Assembly: GCF_012027425.1 (NCBI RefSeq)
Contig: NZ_SNUE01000002.1
Location: 62,001 to 126,000 of the forward strand
From: Thermococcus sp. MV5
GTDB lineage: Archaea; Methanobacteriota_B; Thermococci; Thermococcales; Thermococcaceae
Length of the DNA: 64,000 nt
Reading direction: 5' to 3'
The number at the start of each line of letters is the position of its first letter. The first letter of the stretch is position 1. The notes under the pieces were generated by a model. That model was not told the origin of the DNA, made no database searches, and saw only the letters and a program-made list of their open reading frames with translations. The translations under genes and the position numbers were made by a program. Positions 26,496-35,111 of the stretch are shown piece by piece.

Positions 26496-27945
26496 TCAAT
26501 CACGTTCAAAGGCTCTTTCAAAGTCCTTTTCAATAGGCTTTGCAGTTGTTATCAGGCTAACAAGGACCATAACAACTGCCGATACTATGGCACCGCTCAC
26601 ATAAATGTATTCCCAGTAACTAAAGCTCACAACGCCTGTTACTCCTATAACTGCCGCTAATGATCCAGCTATCATTCCTAGTAATGCTCCTTCTTTTGTT
26701 GCCCTTTTCCAATAAATGCCAAGTATTAGAGGTACGAAGACACCCGAAGTATATATATCGTAGGAGTATATAAGAAGCTCTATAATTCCTTGGATCGTCA
26801 AGGCCGCTACTAATGAGAGAATACCTATGGCAATTGTTGTCCCTATTGAAAGTCTTAACAGTTTTCTATCATCCGCTTCGGGTTCTATAAAGCTTTGATA
26901 TAAATCCTTGACAACGTGCGATGTGGCTGCAGAGAGGAGTGAATCTGCTGTACTCATTACCGCCGCCAAAATTGCAGCCACAAATATTGCTCCTATCCCA
27001 CTTCCAAAGACAGTTATAACTAGTTTCGGCACTGCAGTTTTTGGTGAGTCTATTATTGCTTGTGGATCACTTGAGAGGGCCAATGCAAGCATTCCTGCCA
27101 GTGCTGGAAGGAACGACAAGATCATGAGCAGTATTCCACTATATATTGCACCTCTCCTAGCAGTTTTCTCATTCTCTGATGCAAAAAGCCTCTGATAAAA
27201 GTCTTGGCCTATTAAAGTATACATCACGGTTGCTGCCAATGTTAAAGCAAAGAGTGAAATTCCTAGAGACATGAAGTTGAAGTATTCTCCAGTTGGTTGT
27301 GGCAAGTTTGGAATCGCAGAGAGACTCATTCTTAAACCATCAAAACCCCCTACTTTGCTCAAGCCCAAGATTACTGCAATTAACACACCAATGCTTCCAA
27401 GTATTATTTGTATAAAATCTGTTAGTGCAACTGCCCATAATCCAGAAAACGCTGTATATGCTATAAAAATCAGTGTAGCGAACACTGCTCCAGCAGTTCC
27501 TGGCAATCCTATGGCTTCAAAGACCGCTGATGCTGCCCAAACTTGAGCCCCAAGGATTCCTACTAGAGCCAAAAGTGACAACATTGCTGCTAAAAGTCTT
27601 ATCGTCTTGCTTTTATAACGCATTTCTAATACATCTGGGACTGTATACAAGGCCAAAGCACGCATAGGCTTTGCAAGAGTCACGCCAAGAAGCAAAAGAC
27701 CTAGTCCCGTAGCAAAACCGTACCAAATTCCTCCTAATCCATAGGTGGCTCCCCAACTAGCTCCTCCGAGGATGAAAGCCACCACCATAGTGAGTGGCTG
27801 CCAAAGTTGCGGTAGTCAAAGCCAATCCTAGTCTCCTACCGGCCACCAAAAAGTCGGCCGATGTCTTAATGTATCTCCTGGCATATACTGAAACTCCTAG
27901 CATTGCTCCCATGTACAAAATAATTGTTGTCCAAATCATGTCCAT
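26496..27945 (-). pseudogene. Sodium:solute symporter (SSS family), broken by a +1 frameshift
   Basis: The ATG at 27945 (GAGGTGCAGAAAA upstream) starts MDMIWTTIILYMGAMLGVSV and reads to ATHYGGGF, where the frame is lost. The rest, from ILGGASWGATYGLGGIWYGF to the stop at 26496, is intact and carries a dozen membrane segments, including SAATSHVVKDLY of the SSS signature. At 27775-27777 the minus strand reads GGCTTTCATC; GGCTTCATC would give the expected GGGFILGGAS. One extra T in that run explains everything. Relatives import proline, pantothenate or sugars with sodium. It is either a recent pseudogene, a phase switch or a sequencing error. Confidence 0.85.
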
Positions 27946-27958
27946 TTTTCTGCACCTC
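27940..27958 (-). repeat. Left arm of a perfect 19-bp inverted repeat around earA
   Basis: Read on the minus strand this is GAGGTGCAGAAAAATGGAC, identical to 28596-28614 on the plus strand. It covers the ribosome binding site and start codon of the symporter gene. Confidence 0.7.
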
Positions 27959-28270
27959 TTGAAAGTACAAACCAAGAAATCTTGAATTATATTTAAAGTT
28001 TTTGATGATTTTTTTGTCATGATGGCAAAGAGTTAGGTGTTGAGAAGGAAAAAATGTCTTAATAAAGTACTTTGACCTTAGGTCTGAGATATTCAAGTTA
28101 TGTTGTAAATATATTAATGACAACCACTTTGTCAGTGTGATACTTACAAAGGCTACCACACATTATTGGAAAATTCCCAAATTCAAACCGAAATATTTAA
28201 ATATAGCTTAATCTCTATTATTACTATGAGTTAAATTAACATGTCCTGGTTTTCTAAATGGTGAAGGAAT
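27959..28270. promoter_or_regulatory. Divergent promoter region between the symporter gene and earA
   Basis: The 325-bp gap carries one TATA region for each side: ACTTTAAATATAATTC read on the minus strand at about 27983-27998 for the symporter, and AAATATTTAAATATAGC at 28191-28207 for earA. A loose GTTGT/ACAAC repeat lies near 28100-28124. No gene is visible in between. GGTGAAGGAAT precedes the earA ATG. Confidence 0.55.
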
Positions 28271-28597
28271 ATGAGGTTGGTAATTGATCCTCACATCTTA
28301 CGATCATTACACAGGAGTGAACTAAGGAAGAAAATACTTTTCTACCTACATGAGATTTATCCCTCCTCTACTTATCTCTCTGAGATTGCTAGAATTGTGA
28401 GATCAGATCCTTCTAATGTAAAAGGAGCCCTAGTCGGTATGGGAAACCGTTATAATGGAGATAGCTCTTTAGTCTATCTTGGTTTGGTAGAGGAAATTAC
28501 TCACAATGGGTTTCGATATTACAGACTTACAGAACATGGGAAAAAAGTCGTTGAATTTCTAAAAACTTATCAATCATATTATAGTAGATTTATGTGA
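28271..28597 (+). CDS. earA: EarA-type archaellum transcription regulator (winged HTH)
   Basis: A 108-residue winged helix protein: RKKILFYLHEIYPSSTYLSEIARIVRSDPSNVKGAL is the helix-turn-helix, and YRLTEHGKKVVEFL is the wing and following helix. Small proteins of this type next to the fla operon in Pyrococcus and Methanococcus are EarA, the activator of archaellum transcription. Its position 1.5 kb upstream of flaB supports the assignment. It ends 11 bases before the methyltransferase start and has its own promoter at about 28200. Confidence 0.8.
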   Translation: MRLVIDPHILRSLHRSELRKKILFYLHEIYPSSTYLSEIARIVRSDPSNVKGALVGMGNRYNGDSSLVYLGLVEEITHNGFRYYRLTEHGKKVVEFLKTYQSYYSRFM

Positions 28598-28614
28598 GGT
28601 GCAGAAAAATGGAC
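28596..28614 (+). repeat. Right arm of a perfect 19-bp inverted repeat around earA
   Basis: GAGGTGCAGAAAAATGGAC covers the end of earA and the ribosome binding site and start codon of the methyltransferase gene. It is the inverted copy of 27940-27958. Confidence 0.7.
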
Positions 28615-29571
28615 GATCTAATAAAACAATTCGACTTCAATCTATCAACTCTCATTGATTTTTCGTTCTTCAATATAGTCAAAATTGGATTGGAACTAGG
28701 TGTTTTTAAGGAATTAGACAGAACCAAGACTCTTGAAGATCTTTTAAACTCAATAGATGTTGATAATAAATCCTACTTAAAGTCACTATTAAGTACCTAT
28801 TACGAGTTGGGGATCTTAGAAGCTACCGGGACCAAATTGAGCCCTAAAAGATTCTTACGCACTTTTACCATTGAATACGAAAGATTACGAGACATTATTC
28901 CAGAATGGATTAATATACAAGATGAAATCGTCAGAATGGCAAATTACGCATTTTTATCTTTCGAGAATTCTAAAGTGATGATGGACTTTGACAAAGACTC
29001 GGACTTCTGGGACATTCGACTTTCGAACCCATTAAACAAGTTATATAGAGAAATAATCGTTAAAGCTGGTGGACTTAGGGATGGCATGAGAGTCCTTGAC
29101 CTCGGTTGTGGCTCGGTCTCACCTGTGGAAATCGGAAAGCATGTTGGACCCAATGGGGAGTATGTTGGGGTTGATTTTTCTCCAGGGTTATTAAGCATAG
29201 CTCAGCAAAGGGTAAAGGAACTTGGTATGGACTGGGTGTTCTTAAAAGAGCTTGACATAACAAATGCTATACCTAAAAGAAAGTATGACAGAGTTGTAAT
29301 GAGCTTCGTTCTCGAATATCTTCCCGAAGTTCACAGAATTCTTATAAAGGCTCTGAATTTCGTAGATGAGGGGGGAAAACTAATAATCGTAGAACCATTT
29401 AGAGAAAATTTTGAAAACATAGCTGCGTGGGAGTTTTTTGAAAAACTCACAAAAGAGTTTAGAAGATTCCCAAGAAAATCCGAGATCTTTGATGCTCTCG
29501 AATACTATGGAAAGGACGCAAAGGTAAAAGAATATGGAAAGTCTGTTCTTGTTCTTGAACCTACCTTATAG
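28609..29571 (+). CDS. SAM-dependent methyltransferase of the archaellum locus
   Basis: A 320-residue protein. Residues 1-130 form a helical, winged-helix-like dimerisation region (FFNIVKIGLELGVFKELDRT), as in O-methyltransferases. The class I SAM domain follows, with the glycine loop MRVLDLGCGSVSPVEIGKHV, the acidic GEYVGVDFSPG and YDRVVMSFVLEYLPE. Thermococcales often carry a methyltransferase just before the archaellins. Its target is unproven; archaellin, its glycan or a small molecule are possibilities. GAGGTGCAGAAAA precedes the ATG, and the gene is probably cotranscribed with earA. Confidence 0.8.
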   Translation: MDDLIKQFDFNLSTLIDFSFFNIVKIGLELGVFKELDRTKTLEDLLNSIDVDNKSYLKSLLSTYYELGILEATGTKLSPKRFLRTFTIEYERLRDIIPEWINIQDEIVRMANYAFLSFENSKVMMDFDKDSDFWDIRLSNPLNKLYREIIVKAGGLRDGMRVLDLGCGSVSPVEIGKHVGPNGEYVGVDFSPGLLSIAQQRVKELGMDWVFLKELDITNAIPKRKYDRVVMSFVLEYLPEVHRILIKALNFVDEGGKLIIVEPFRENFENIAAWEFFEKLTKEFRRFPRKSEIFDALEYYGKDAKVKEYGKSVLVLEPTL

Positions 29572-29645
29572 TTTCTTGTTTTACTTTGTAGTTATTCTAA
29601 TTTTATGATTTTTTCCAAATTATTAAAATTACTACTTAATATTAG

Positions 29646-29710
29646 TATGTACCTACATATGTACCTACATGTGTAAAAATCGATGCAAAAACAAAAAATT
29701 GATTTATATA
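29646..29710 (+). promoter_or_regulatory. flaB promoter with putative EarA sites
   Basis: TATGTA (29646-29651), TACATA (29654-29659) and TATGTA (29658-29663) lie in the tandem pattern TACCTACATATGTACCTACA. A near-match TACATG follows at 29666. TACATA is the element I recall as the EarA binding motif from Methanococcus. The TATA box TTTATATA is at 29703-29710, 57 bases before the flaB ATG, and GGAGGTG is the ribosome binding site. Confidence 0.6.
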
Positions 29711-29759
29711 CAAAAGGCACTACATTTAATTGCAAAATTTCCAATGGAGGTGCCAGAAG

Positions 29760-30410
29760 ATGAAGCCGTTGTTTGGTAGGAAGAGAGGTGCCGTTGGTAT
29801 TGGCACCTTGATAGTGTTTATAGCCATGGTTCTAGTGGCTGCAGTAGCCGCAGCAGTACTCATCAACACGAGTGGCTACTTACAACAAAGAGCAGAATCC
29901 ACAGGAAGACAAACAACAAAAGAAGTCGCCAGCGGTTTGAAGATCGATAAAGTTACTGGACATGTAAACTCAACATATACTGGAGTAGATAAACTTGCAA
30001 TTTACATTTCACCTAATGCCGGAAGTGAAGCAATAGATCTAAGTCAAGCAAAAGTCTATGTAAGTGATGGAGATAATGCATATGTCCTAACTTACAACCA
30101 AAGTGCATTTACAAGCGAAAGCACCTTTGATGGAAACGTGTTCGGAACAACAGCAAAGTACCCGACCACGAAAACATTTGGAATAATAGTCATTCAAGAT
30201 GCTGATGGATCAGTAACATCTAGCAATCCAACAATCAACGCCGGAGATATTGTCATTCTCACTGTAGATGCTGAATCTGTGTTCGGAAGTGCTATTGAGC
30301 CAAGAACAGAAGTTATTGTTGAAGTAAGACCCGAGTTTGGATCAGCAGGATATACAAAGTTTATAACCCCACCAAGCTATGGAACAGACAATATTGTAGA
30401 ACTCAAGTGA
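29760..30410 (+). CDS. flaB: Archaellin (archaeal flagellin)
   Basis: A 216-residue pre-archaellin. The class III signal MKPLFGRKRG is cut after Gly10 by the prepilin peptidase-like FlaK. It is followed by the hydrophobic assembly helix AVGIGTLIVFIAMVLVAAVA. Sequons NST and NQS could be N-glycosylated. The outer domain is beta-rich and ends VEVRPEFGSAGYTKFITPP. It is the filament subunit. Only one archaellin gene is present here, where some relatives (for example T. kodakarensis) have several. The ATG at 29760 follows GGAGGTGCCAGAAG. Confidence 0.95.
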   Translation: MKPLFGRKRGAVGIGTLIVFIAMVLVAAVAAAVLINTSGYLQQRAESTGRQTTKEVASGLKIDKVTGHVNSTYTGVDKLAIYISPNAGSEAIDLSQAKVYVSDGDNAYVLTYNQSAFTSESTFDGNVFGTTAKYPTTKTFGIIVIQDADGSVTSSNPTINAGDIVILTVDAESVFGSAIEPRTEVIVEVRPEFGSAGYTKFITPPSYGTDNIVELK

Positions 30411-30475
30411 TGCATTAATTCTTTTGATTTTTCCAACTTCATTTACTTTCCATTAATCTTTTTGGAGGGTCAGCA

Positions 30476-30973
30476 ATGTCGTTCAGTTATTTGAAAGAGA
30501 AGTTCAAGAAAAAGCCAGAGAAAGATGAGAAAGATGAAATTGACCAATTAGAGCTTGCGCTAAGCGAAAGAGAAGTTCAAGAAAAATCAGAAGAACAGAA
30601 GAAAGAAGATGAAGAAAAAATTACTCTCATAATGAACCGACTTAATGAGATTGAAAACGATTTGCCAAGAATTAAAGTCAACATTGACACTTTAAAGTCC
30701 CAAATACAGGAGCTAAGGGAGGAAATAGAAAAGCTTGACAAAACTATCAAAGATGTCATGATGCTCTATGAAGTGGTATCACAAGAAATCAATCCCTTTA
30801 GAGATCTGGATAGTGAAAATCCAATAGTAAAAGAAATACATGAGCTAAAGCAAGATCTCGAGGAGATTAGAAAAGAAATAGCACAGATAAAGGGGGACTT
30901 GAAACTCCTTGCCTATCACGGGGTAGACCTCGACAGAATAATATACGAAGCAATCTCGGAGGGAGAGACATGA
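30476..30973 (+). CDS. flaC: Archaellum accessory protein FlaC/ArlC
   Basis: A 165-residue, highly charged coiled-coil protein. The first 40 residues are Lys/Glu-rich (KKKPEKDEKDEIDQLELAL), then ITLIMNRLNEIENDLPRIKV and IQELREEIEKLDKTIKDVM form the coiled coil, and VDLDRIIYEAISEG closes the protein. In Euryarchaeota FlaC, with FlaD/E, forms the cytosolic ring that couples the motor to chemotaxis through CheF. It overlaps flaD by 4 bases (ATGA). GGAGGGTCAGC precedes the ATG. Confidence 0.9.
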   Translation: MSFSYLKEKFKKKPEKDEKDEIDQLELALSEREVQEKSEEQKKEDEEKITLIMNRLNEIENDLPRIKVNIDTLKSQIQELREEIEKLDKTIKDVMMLYEVVSQEINPFRDLDSENPIVKEIHELKQDLEEIRKEIAQIKGDLKLLAYHGVDLDRIIYEAISEGET

Positions 30974-31794
30974 TAACCGAAAACGAGATAGACAGCAAAC
31001 TTCAGATGCTACAGGGGAAAGTACCTAATGTCCTTATCAAGGACTTAAAGGACAAATTAATCTCAAAAATGGATATCCTAACTCCAGAGCAGGTAGATCT
31101 GATTATGAACAGAGTCCTCGAGAATTATTCAAGTCAAGCAGAAAGACTCAGACGGTTAGACAAAAGGGTGGAGGAAATTGGAAAATACCTGGAAGAAATA
31201 AGAAGACACCTAATAGGCAAAACAACAGATCATAAAGAATTCAATGAAAATTTCGAGAGAATCCCAGAAAGAATTCCTGAAGTTGAACACCAAGAGGAAA
31301 TTAAAAGTTATGATCCCCCAAAGATTGAATTAATTGAAAATAATAGGAGTGGGGAGGAAGAAATCTTGACTGAAGAATTTCAAATTCCAAAGGATGTGAG
31401 AGAAGCCCTAATAAGCCCAACAAAAATGAGGGCTAGATTAGAACATCTTCCAACTGACACCGTCTCAACAATGATAGCACTGAAATGGCTAGGTTTCCTC
31501 ATCGAAAGAGCGGGAATGCTGAATCTAGAAAACGTCCTTGAGTTTTACTATACAATCGGATGGATCTCCGAGGAAGTATTGGAAAGCTTGTTGAAGTATG
31601 CAAATGGCACCAGGCCCCACCAAAGAGAACCAAACTGGAAACCAGACGACAAGCTTACAATTCAAGATCACTTAATATCCTTGTTATTCATTGAACGCCT
31701 AAGAGGTACCAAAATAACTCCAGAAGTCCTAAACTCTCTAGAAAGAGAACTTAAGATGATGAATAAGATCCTCGAACATGTGTATGGTGTTTAA
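30970..31794 (+). CDS. flaD: Archaellum accessory protein FlaD/FlaE (ArlD/E)
   Basis: A 274-residue protein. The N-terminal half is helical and charged (VEEIGKYLEEIRRHL), and the C-terminal 130 residues form the conserved FlaD/E domain (RARLEHLPTDTVSTMIALKWLGFLIERAG, GWISEEVLESLLKYANG). It works with FlaC in the cytosolic ring of the archaellum. Its ATG lies in the flaC stop region. Only one FlaD/E gene is present, as in other Thermococcales. Confidence 0.9.
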   Translation: MITENEIDSKLQMLQGKVPNVLIKDLKDKLISKMDILTPEQVDLIMNRVLENYSSQAERLRRLDKRVEEIGKYLEEIRRHLIGKTTDHKEFNENFERIPERIPEVEHQEEIKSYDPPKIELIENNRSGEEEILTEEFQIPKDVREALISPTKMRARLEHLPTDTVSTMIALKWLGFLIERAGMLNLENVLEFYYTIGWISEEVLESLLKYANGTRPHQREPNWKPDDKLTIQDHLISLLFIERLRGTKITPEVLNSLERELKMMNKILEHVYGV

Positions 31795-31805
31795 GGGGAT
31801 AGGGT

Positions 31806-32321
31806 ATGGGATTCAGTATTTCAGCAAGCTTTGCAGTAATATTCATTGCATCGATAATGGCATTTGGCACTCTTTATATCTCTCTCGAGAATACTTACAC
31901 TTCAATAGCTGAGTCCGTTGAAGCGTATAAAGAGGCTTTCATAAAATCCCAGACATCACACCTTGCTCTCCAAGATGTCTCCTACATTGATCCTGGAAGT
32001 GATGTATCCATCTATACAATAATCTTCAATATTAGCAATAATGGCACTACCCTATCCCCTAAATATTGGGATTTCGTTCGTGATGGACAACTAAAAGAGC
32101 CCGATGGATCGACACTCATAGTGGAAGATAAAACCTATCTACTTCCCGGAGAGCACATAGTAATACAAACTACTGAAATTAAGGACCAAACTATCCACAG
32201 TCTAATAGTAGCAACTGAAACAGGATGCTCTCTGAAAGTAGAATGGAAATGGGTATGGCTTGACCCAAATCAAACAACTGGCCAACCCTCCATAATTGGA
32301 AGGGCTTGGTACTGCTCCTAG
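31806..32321 (+). CDS. flaF: Archaellum stator protein FlaF/ArlF
   Basis: A 171-residue protein with one N-terminal membrane helix (SASFAVIFIASIMAFGTLYISL) and an extracellular immunoglobulin-like beta domain (YIDPGSDVSIYTIIFNISNNG). FlaF binds the S-layer and, with FlaG, forms the static part of the motor outside the membrane. GGGGATAGGGT precedes the ATG. The flaG ATG follows 11 bases after its stop. Confidence 0.88.
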   Translation: MGFSISASFAVIFIASIMAFGTLYISLENTYTSIAESVEAYKEAFIKSQTSHLALQDVSYIDPGSDVSIYTIIFNISNNGTTLSPKYWDFVRDGQLKEPDGSTLIVEDKTYLLPGEHIVIQTTEIKDQTIHSLIVATETGCSLKVEWKWVWLDPNQTTGQPSIIGRAWYCS

Positions 32322-32331
32322 GGTGATGCTA

Positions 32332-32769
32332 ATGGCGAGCTCAGTAATTTCAGAAATAATCCTTTTCATTGTTTCTCTTCTTGTCGCAGGAACAGTAGCT
32401 GGGGGTCTTTATATAGTGACCCAGGACTTAGCAGATGGTATTAGCACTAGGGGAACAATAATAGCCCAGAATCTCAGATTGGACTTCACGATAATAAATG
32501 ATCCAGAAAATATTCCCGTGTTGGACGGTGCTTATGTGTTTTATGTTAAAAACACCGGGAGTGAGGAGTTTTCCTTTACAAGCAACACTATTATTGTCTT
32601 TATCGATGGAAACCTTATTCCTCCTTCAAATCTCACACTGACACCATCTACCCTTTATCCCTATGATGTCGGCGAGTTGAGAGTAAGCACCACTCTTTCC
32701 TCTGGCTACCACAAACTCGTCGTAGTCATTGAAAGTGGAAAACAGCGTGAATTTGTATTTAAAATCTGA
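32332..32769 (+). CDS. flaG: Archaellum stator protein FlaG/ArlG
   Basis: A 145-residue protein with an N-terminal membrane helix (SSVISEIILFIVSLLVAGTV) and a beta-sandwich outer domain (FVFYV-type strands at GAYVFYVKNTGSEEFSF). It partners FlaF as an extracellular stator element. GGGTGATGCTA precedes the ATG at 32332; ATG 32326 is the nearest alternative and forms part of that site. The stop is separated by 10 bases from flaH. Confidence 0.88.
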   Translation: MASSVISEIILFIVSLLVAGTVAGGLYIVTQDLADGISTRGTIIAQNLRLDFTIINDPENIPVLDGAYVFYVKNTGSEEFSFTSNTIIVFIDGNLIPPSNLTLTPSTLYPYDVGELRVSTTLSSGYHKLVVVIESGKQREFVFKI

Positions 32770-32779
32770 GGTGAACACC

Positions 32780-33475
32780 ATGGCCCGCTTACTTAAAATG
32801 CAGATTCCAAATGATGAGCTTCACAGACGACTAGGTGGAGGTATACCATCTGGGAGTATAATATTTATAGAAGGAGACAGAGGTACTGGAAAGTCTATAT
32901 TCTCCCAGCGACTCACTTATGGATTTCTAAAAAATGATATTCAAGTTAGTTATGTTTCTACCCAACTCACAACCCCTGAATTTATAAACCAAATGGAATC
33001 ACTGGGGTATAGCGTAATTCCGTTTCTGATAAAGCGAAAACTTCTTTTTGTGTCGTTATATCCTCTTTTGAGTAGTGTTTCTAAAAGAGGAAAGTTTTTA
33101 CCAAGATTTTTGAGTGAGGAAAGATTATGGGAAAGAGACGTCATTGTCATAGATTCACTACCCTCTATATTGCCTCCAAAAATAGACGAGGAGACTTTAA
33201 GACAGTTTACAGAACATCTCAAAAAATTAAGTGCTCTTAACAAAGCCATAATATTAACAGCAAGTCCAAGTGATCTCGATCCTTCTGTACTCTCGATTTT
33301 AGAAGAAATTGCTACAATGCTCATTAGATTGCAGGTCAAAGTATTCGGAGGAGATTTGAAAAATTCTGCCACTATCGTGAAGTACAACAATGCTATGGGG
33401 ATTTTTCAGAAGATAATTCCATTTAGAGTAGAGCCTAAAGCAGGATTCATAGTAGAAATAGCTGCGGTGGTATAG
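32780..33475 (+). CDS. flaH: Archaellum motor KaiC-like ATP-binding protein FlaH/ArlH
   Basis: A 231-residue RecA/KaiC-like protein with Walker A GDRGTGKS at residues 32-39 and Walker B in DVIVIDSLPSIL. FlaH binds ATP, interacts with FlaI and sits under the motor within the FlaC/D ring. GAGGTGAACACC precedes the ATG at 32780; the longer frame from 32729 overlaps flaG and is rejected. It is spaced one base from flaI. Confidence 0.92.
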   Translation: MARLLKMQIPNDELHRRLGGGIPSGSIIFIEGDRGTGKSIFSQRLTYGFLKNDIQVSYVSTQLTTPEFINQMESLGYSVIPFLIKRKLLFVSLYPLLSSVSKRGKFLPRFLSEERLWERDVIVIDSLPSILPPKIDEETLRQFTEHLKKLSALNKAIILTASPSDLDPSVLSILEEIATMLIRLQVKVFGGDLKNSATIVKYNNAMGIFQKIIPFRVEPKAGFIVEIAAVV

Positions 33476-33476
33476 A

Positions 33477-35102
33477 ATGGCCGAGATTAGCAGAGAAACC
33501 TTAGAAACTGCGATGGCAAGGAACCCACACTTAAGAGAATACGTTGAAAAGTTTACTAAAAAATATGGAAAAGTTCCAGAATTTCACACTCAATTGAGCA
33601 GAAGTATGAAAGAAATAAAGTATCCCAACATAATCTACCCAGTAGGGGATCCTCTTTTTGTTCACATTTACGGGGATCCAAAAACGGAGAGAAGGTACAT
33701 AGTAATAGAGCCCAGACTCCGGAATGCCGAGGAGCAAGCAAAATATGAAGTGGTTAAAGAAAAAATTCTTGAACTTGCTCCTTCAAAGATAATACCCGAA
33801 AACAGAGAAGAGTTTGAAATATTCTTAGACCAACTGTATAATGAGGCCCTCCAAAAGATTAATAATAAGGGTTTTTTCTCTAGAAAGAGCGTTAAACTAA
33901 CACAAATAGAAATTGAAAAATTTAGATATCTCATAAAAAGAGATATTGTAGGAATTGGGCCGTTAGAAGTTCTTATTAGAGACCCATATATTGAAGATAT
34001 TCACATATTGGGTGCTGAATATGTATCTTTGATTCATAAGATTTTTGATGCTCTACCCACTAACATAAAGTTTGACAGCAACATCGCACTGGCCGATTAT
34101 TTCAAGGCTCTAAGTGAAAGGATTGGAAGACCCGTTAGTGACAAAAACCCCATTGTTGATGGAACACTTCCAGATGGATCAAGAATCAACATAATATACA
34201 GCCCAGACGTTAGTATAAAAGGACCTTCAGCCACAATAAGAAAATTCTCTGCCACGCCCCTAAGTGTTGTCCAGCTTGTAAAGTGGAATACATTTTCTGC
34301 AGAAGTCGCGGCATACTTATGGCTTGCGCTTGAATATGGTATGAGTGTTTTCGTATGTGGGGAAACAGCAAGCGGAAAAACCACGACTTTAAACTCTATT
34401 GTTCCTTTTATCAAGCCCCAATCAAAGATCTTTACTGCTGAAGACACTCCTGAGGTTATTGTTCCCCACCCTACTTGGCAAAGACTTACAACAAGAGAAA
34501 GAGGACCAGAAGAAAGCAGAGTGACTCTTTTTGATCTTTTGAAAGCAGCGTTGAGATCAAGACCAAATTACATCATTGTGGGTGAGATTAGAGGTGCAGA
34601 GGGTGCAATTGCTTTTCAAGCCATGCAAACGGGCCATCCAGTCATGGCAACTTTTCACGCCGGCGATATAAAGAAGATGATACAACGTTTTACAGGACAT
34701 CCAATAAACGTCCCTGTGACTTTTATAGATAATTTGAATATTGCTCTCTTTCAGCAGGCTGTATATGTTAAGGGACGATTCCTAAGAAGAGTTCTCAACG
34801 TTGTTGAGATCGAAGGTTATTATGAGGAGCTTGGAGGAGTAGCAACAAGAAGTGTGTTTGAGTGGGATTCTGTGAGTGATAGACACATATTCAGAGGTAT
34901 GAACAACTCATATATCCTTGAGAGAAAAATTGCTGAAGTTGCTGGCTATGAAGATCCAAAGGACATTTACAATGAGCTATTTCTAAGAGCTAGGATAATT
35001 CAGAGAATGGCGGAACTTGGAATAACCGACTATTGGGATGTTTATAGAGAGATAAAGAACTTCTATGAAAAGGGCATTCAAGGATTAAGCTTTAGATTGT
35101 AG
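33477..35102 (+). CDS. flaI: Archaellum motor ATPase FlaI/ArlI
   Basis: A 541-residue type IV secretion/pilus-type ATPase. The N-terminal region (to about 215) contains IVGIGPLEVLIRDPYIEDIHI. The core has Walker A GETASGKTT at 295-303, the Asp box AEDTPEV, Walker B NYIIVGEIRG, and the His box GHPVMATFHAGD. It powers assembly and rotation of the filament. It ends 9 bases before the flaJ start. Confidence 0.95.
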   Translation: MAEISRETLETAMARNPHLREYVEKFTKKYGKVPEFHTQLSRSMKEIKYPNIIYPVGDPLFVHIYGDPKTERRYIVIEPRLRNAEEQAKYEVVKEKILELAPSKIIPENREEFEIFLDQLYNEALQKINNKGFFSRKSVKLTQIEIEKFRYLIKRDIVGIGPLEVLIRDPYIEDIHILGAEYVSLIHKIFDALPTNIKFDSNIALADYFKALSERIGRPVSDKNPIVDGTLPDGSRINIIYSPDVSIKGPSATIRKFSATPLSVVQLVKWNTFSAEVAAYLWLALEYGMSVFVCGETASGKTTTLNSIVPFIKPQSKIFTAEDTPEVIVPHPTWQRLTTRERGPEESRVTLFDLLKAALRSRPNYIIVGEIRGAEGAIAFQAMQTGHPVMATFHAGDIKKMIQRFTGHPINVPVTFIDNLNIALFQQAVYVKGRFLRRVLNVVEIEGYYEELGGVATRSVFEWDSVSDRHIFRGMNNSYILERKIAEVAGYEDPKDIYNELFLRARIIQRMAELGITDYWDVYREIKNFYEKGIQGLSFRL

Positions 35103-35111
35103 GTGAATATG

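Noticed and set aside
29646-29676. Tandem TACCTACAT units as a possible CRISPR or minisatellite
   Set aside because: Only two short units with no spacers; they fit regulatory sites better. No CRISPR array was seen anywhere in the window.
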